Below are positions 35,142 through 35,284 of a stretch of 35,284 nt of DNA, one piece after another. Every line of letters starts with the position of its first letter. The stretch's first letter is position 1. The notes under the pieces are model-generated. The model was not told the DNA's origin. It saw only the letters and a program-made list of their open reading frames with translations, and searched no databases. The position numbers were made by a program, and so were the translations under genes. Origin of the DNA: Streptomyces niveus (GTDB lineage: Bacteria; Actinomycetota; Actinomycetes; Streptomycetales; Streptomycetaceae); assembly GCF_001723055.1 (NCBI RefSeq), contig NZ_MDCR01000274.1, positions 1 to 35,284 on the forward strand. Direction: 5' to 3'.

Positions 35142-35284
35142 TCAAGGCCGTGGCCCGCGCCGCCGCGCGCGGGCCGCGACGCCCTCGACGAACACGTCCA
35201 GTGAGAACTCGAAGAGGGTGTCCGGCGAGTCGCTCTCCAGCTCGCCGGCCCCGCCGAGGTGTGTCAGCCCCGCCCCGGCCGCCC
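35142..35284 (-). CDS. 3' end of a TetR-like transcriptional regulator (start beyond window)
   Basis: Only the last 46 residues are visible: THLGGAGELESDSPDTLFEF then SLDVFVEGVAARARRRGPRP and stop. The LFEFSLDVFVEGVAAR helix resembles the C-terminal end of TetR-family ligand-binding domains, which often finish with a D-LFEFGLD-LLDG pattern. No DNA-binding domain is in view, so the call rests on this tail alone. It converges with the DsbA-like gene, whose stop lies 10 nt away. The 9-bp inverted repeat GGCCCGCGC/GCGCGGGCC at 35152-35175 lies inside its coding end and may terminate the opposing gene. Confidence 0.55.
   Translation of the reverse strand, partial: AAGAGLTHLGGAGELESDSPDTLFEFSLDVFVEGVAARARRRGPRP
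35152..35175 (+). terminator. Possible terminator of the DsbA-like gene inside the convergent TetR-like gene
   Basis: GGCCCGCGC (35152-35160) pairs with GCGCGGGCC (35167-35175) around a 6-nt loop, 20 nt after the DsbA-like stop. There is no T-tract. Because it overlaps Arg/Ala codons, it may be a compositional coincidence. Confidence 0.35.

Overview
This is a chromosomal window from a high-GC actinomycete, almost certainly Streptomyces or a close relative. GC is very high, third codon positions are overwhelmingly G/C, GTG starts are common, Shine-Dalgarno (SD) sites are GGAGG-like, terminators are GC-rich hairpins, and every recognisable protein has an actinobacterial look. From memory the gene order resembles the S. 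coelicolor SCO263x-SCO266x region; I could not check this. I see no tRNA, rRNA, CRISPR array, insertion sequence or phage gene. The region reads as core chromosome, densely coding on both strands.

Layout. (1) 1-4812, minus strand: an amino-acid-sensing kinase cassette. It runs GlnX-like four-TM receptor, GlnH-like binding protein, an unidentified coiled-coil protein, and PknG-type Ser/Thr kinase (cut by the window edge). This is the mycobacterial glnX-glnH-pknG module with one extra gene inserted. A pair of 14-bp direct repeats with a 21-bp period lies upstream. (2) 5081-11891, minus strand: a ROK-regulated sugar operon matching the csnR-K chitosan-oligosaccharide locus (regulator, binding lipoprotein, two permeases, GH4 glycosidase, kinase). 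It has no ATPase gene and a 15-bp palindromic operator in front of the regulator. (3) 12135-14040: a MscS-type channel and, divergently, an HNH endonuclease. (4) 14272-16999, plus: a repeat-rich 85-aa ORF abutting malQ, malQ itself, and a small membrane protein with a strong terminator. (5) 17140-19295, plus: a LysR regulator and allantoicase. The same GTTCAG-N5-CTGAAC box stands before both. (6) 19318-22819, minus: a TPR protein and aminopeptidase N. (7) 22979-25700: a DUF1203 protein, then a divergent LysR/MFS pair sharing a 15-bp palindrome. (8) 25734-31536, minus: aspartate-semialdehyde dehydrogenase, a large secreted subtilase and an AbiEi-like/PD-(D/E)XK protein. (9) 31727-35284: a second aminopeptidase N, a divergent Rv2466c-type thioredoxin-fold protein that has lost its second active-site cysteine, and the 3' end of a TetR-like gene.

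How the genes fit together. GlnH and GlnX would report external acidic amino acids to PknG. The csn operon would import glucosamine oligosaccharides, cleave them and phosphorylate them, relying on a shared ATPase encoded elsewhere. The LysR gene next to allantoicase probably controls purine-derived nitrogen use. Two PepN paralogues and the secreted subtilase point to peptide scavenging.

The parts least explained by known families are the coiled-coil gene inside the PknG cassette, the direct repeats before glnX, the 85-aa ORF abutting malQ, the single-cysteine Rv2466c homologue with its palindromic promoter, and the duplicated LysR box.
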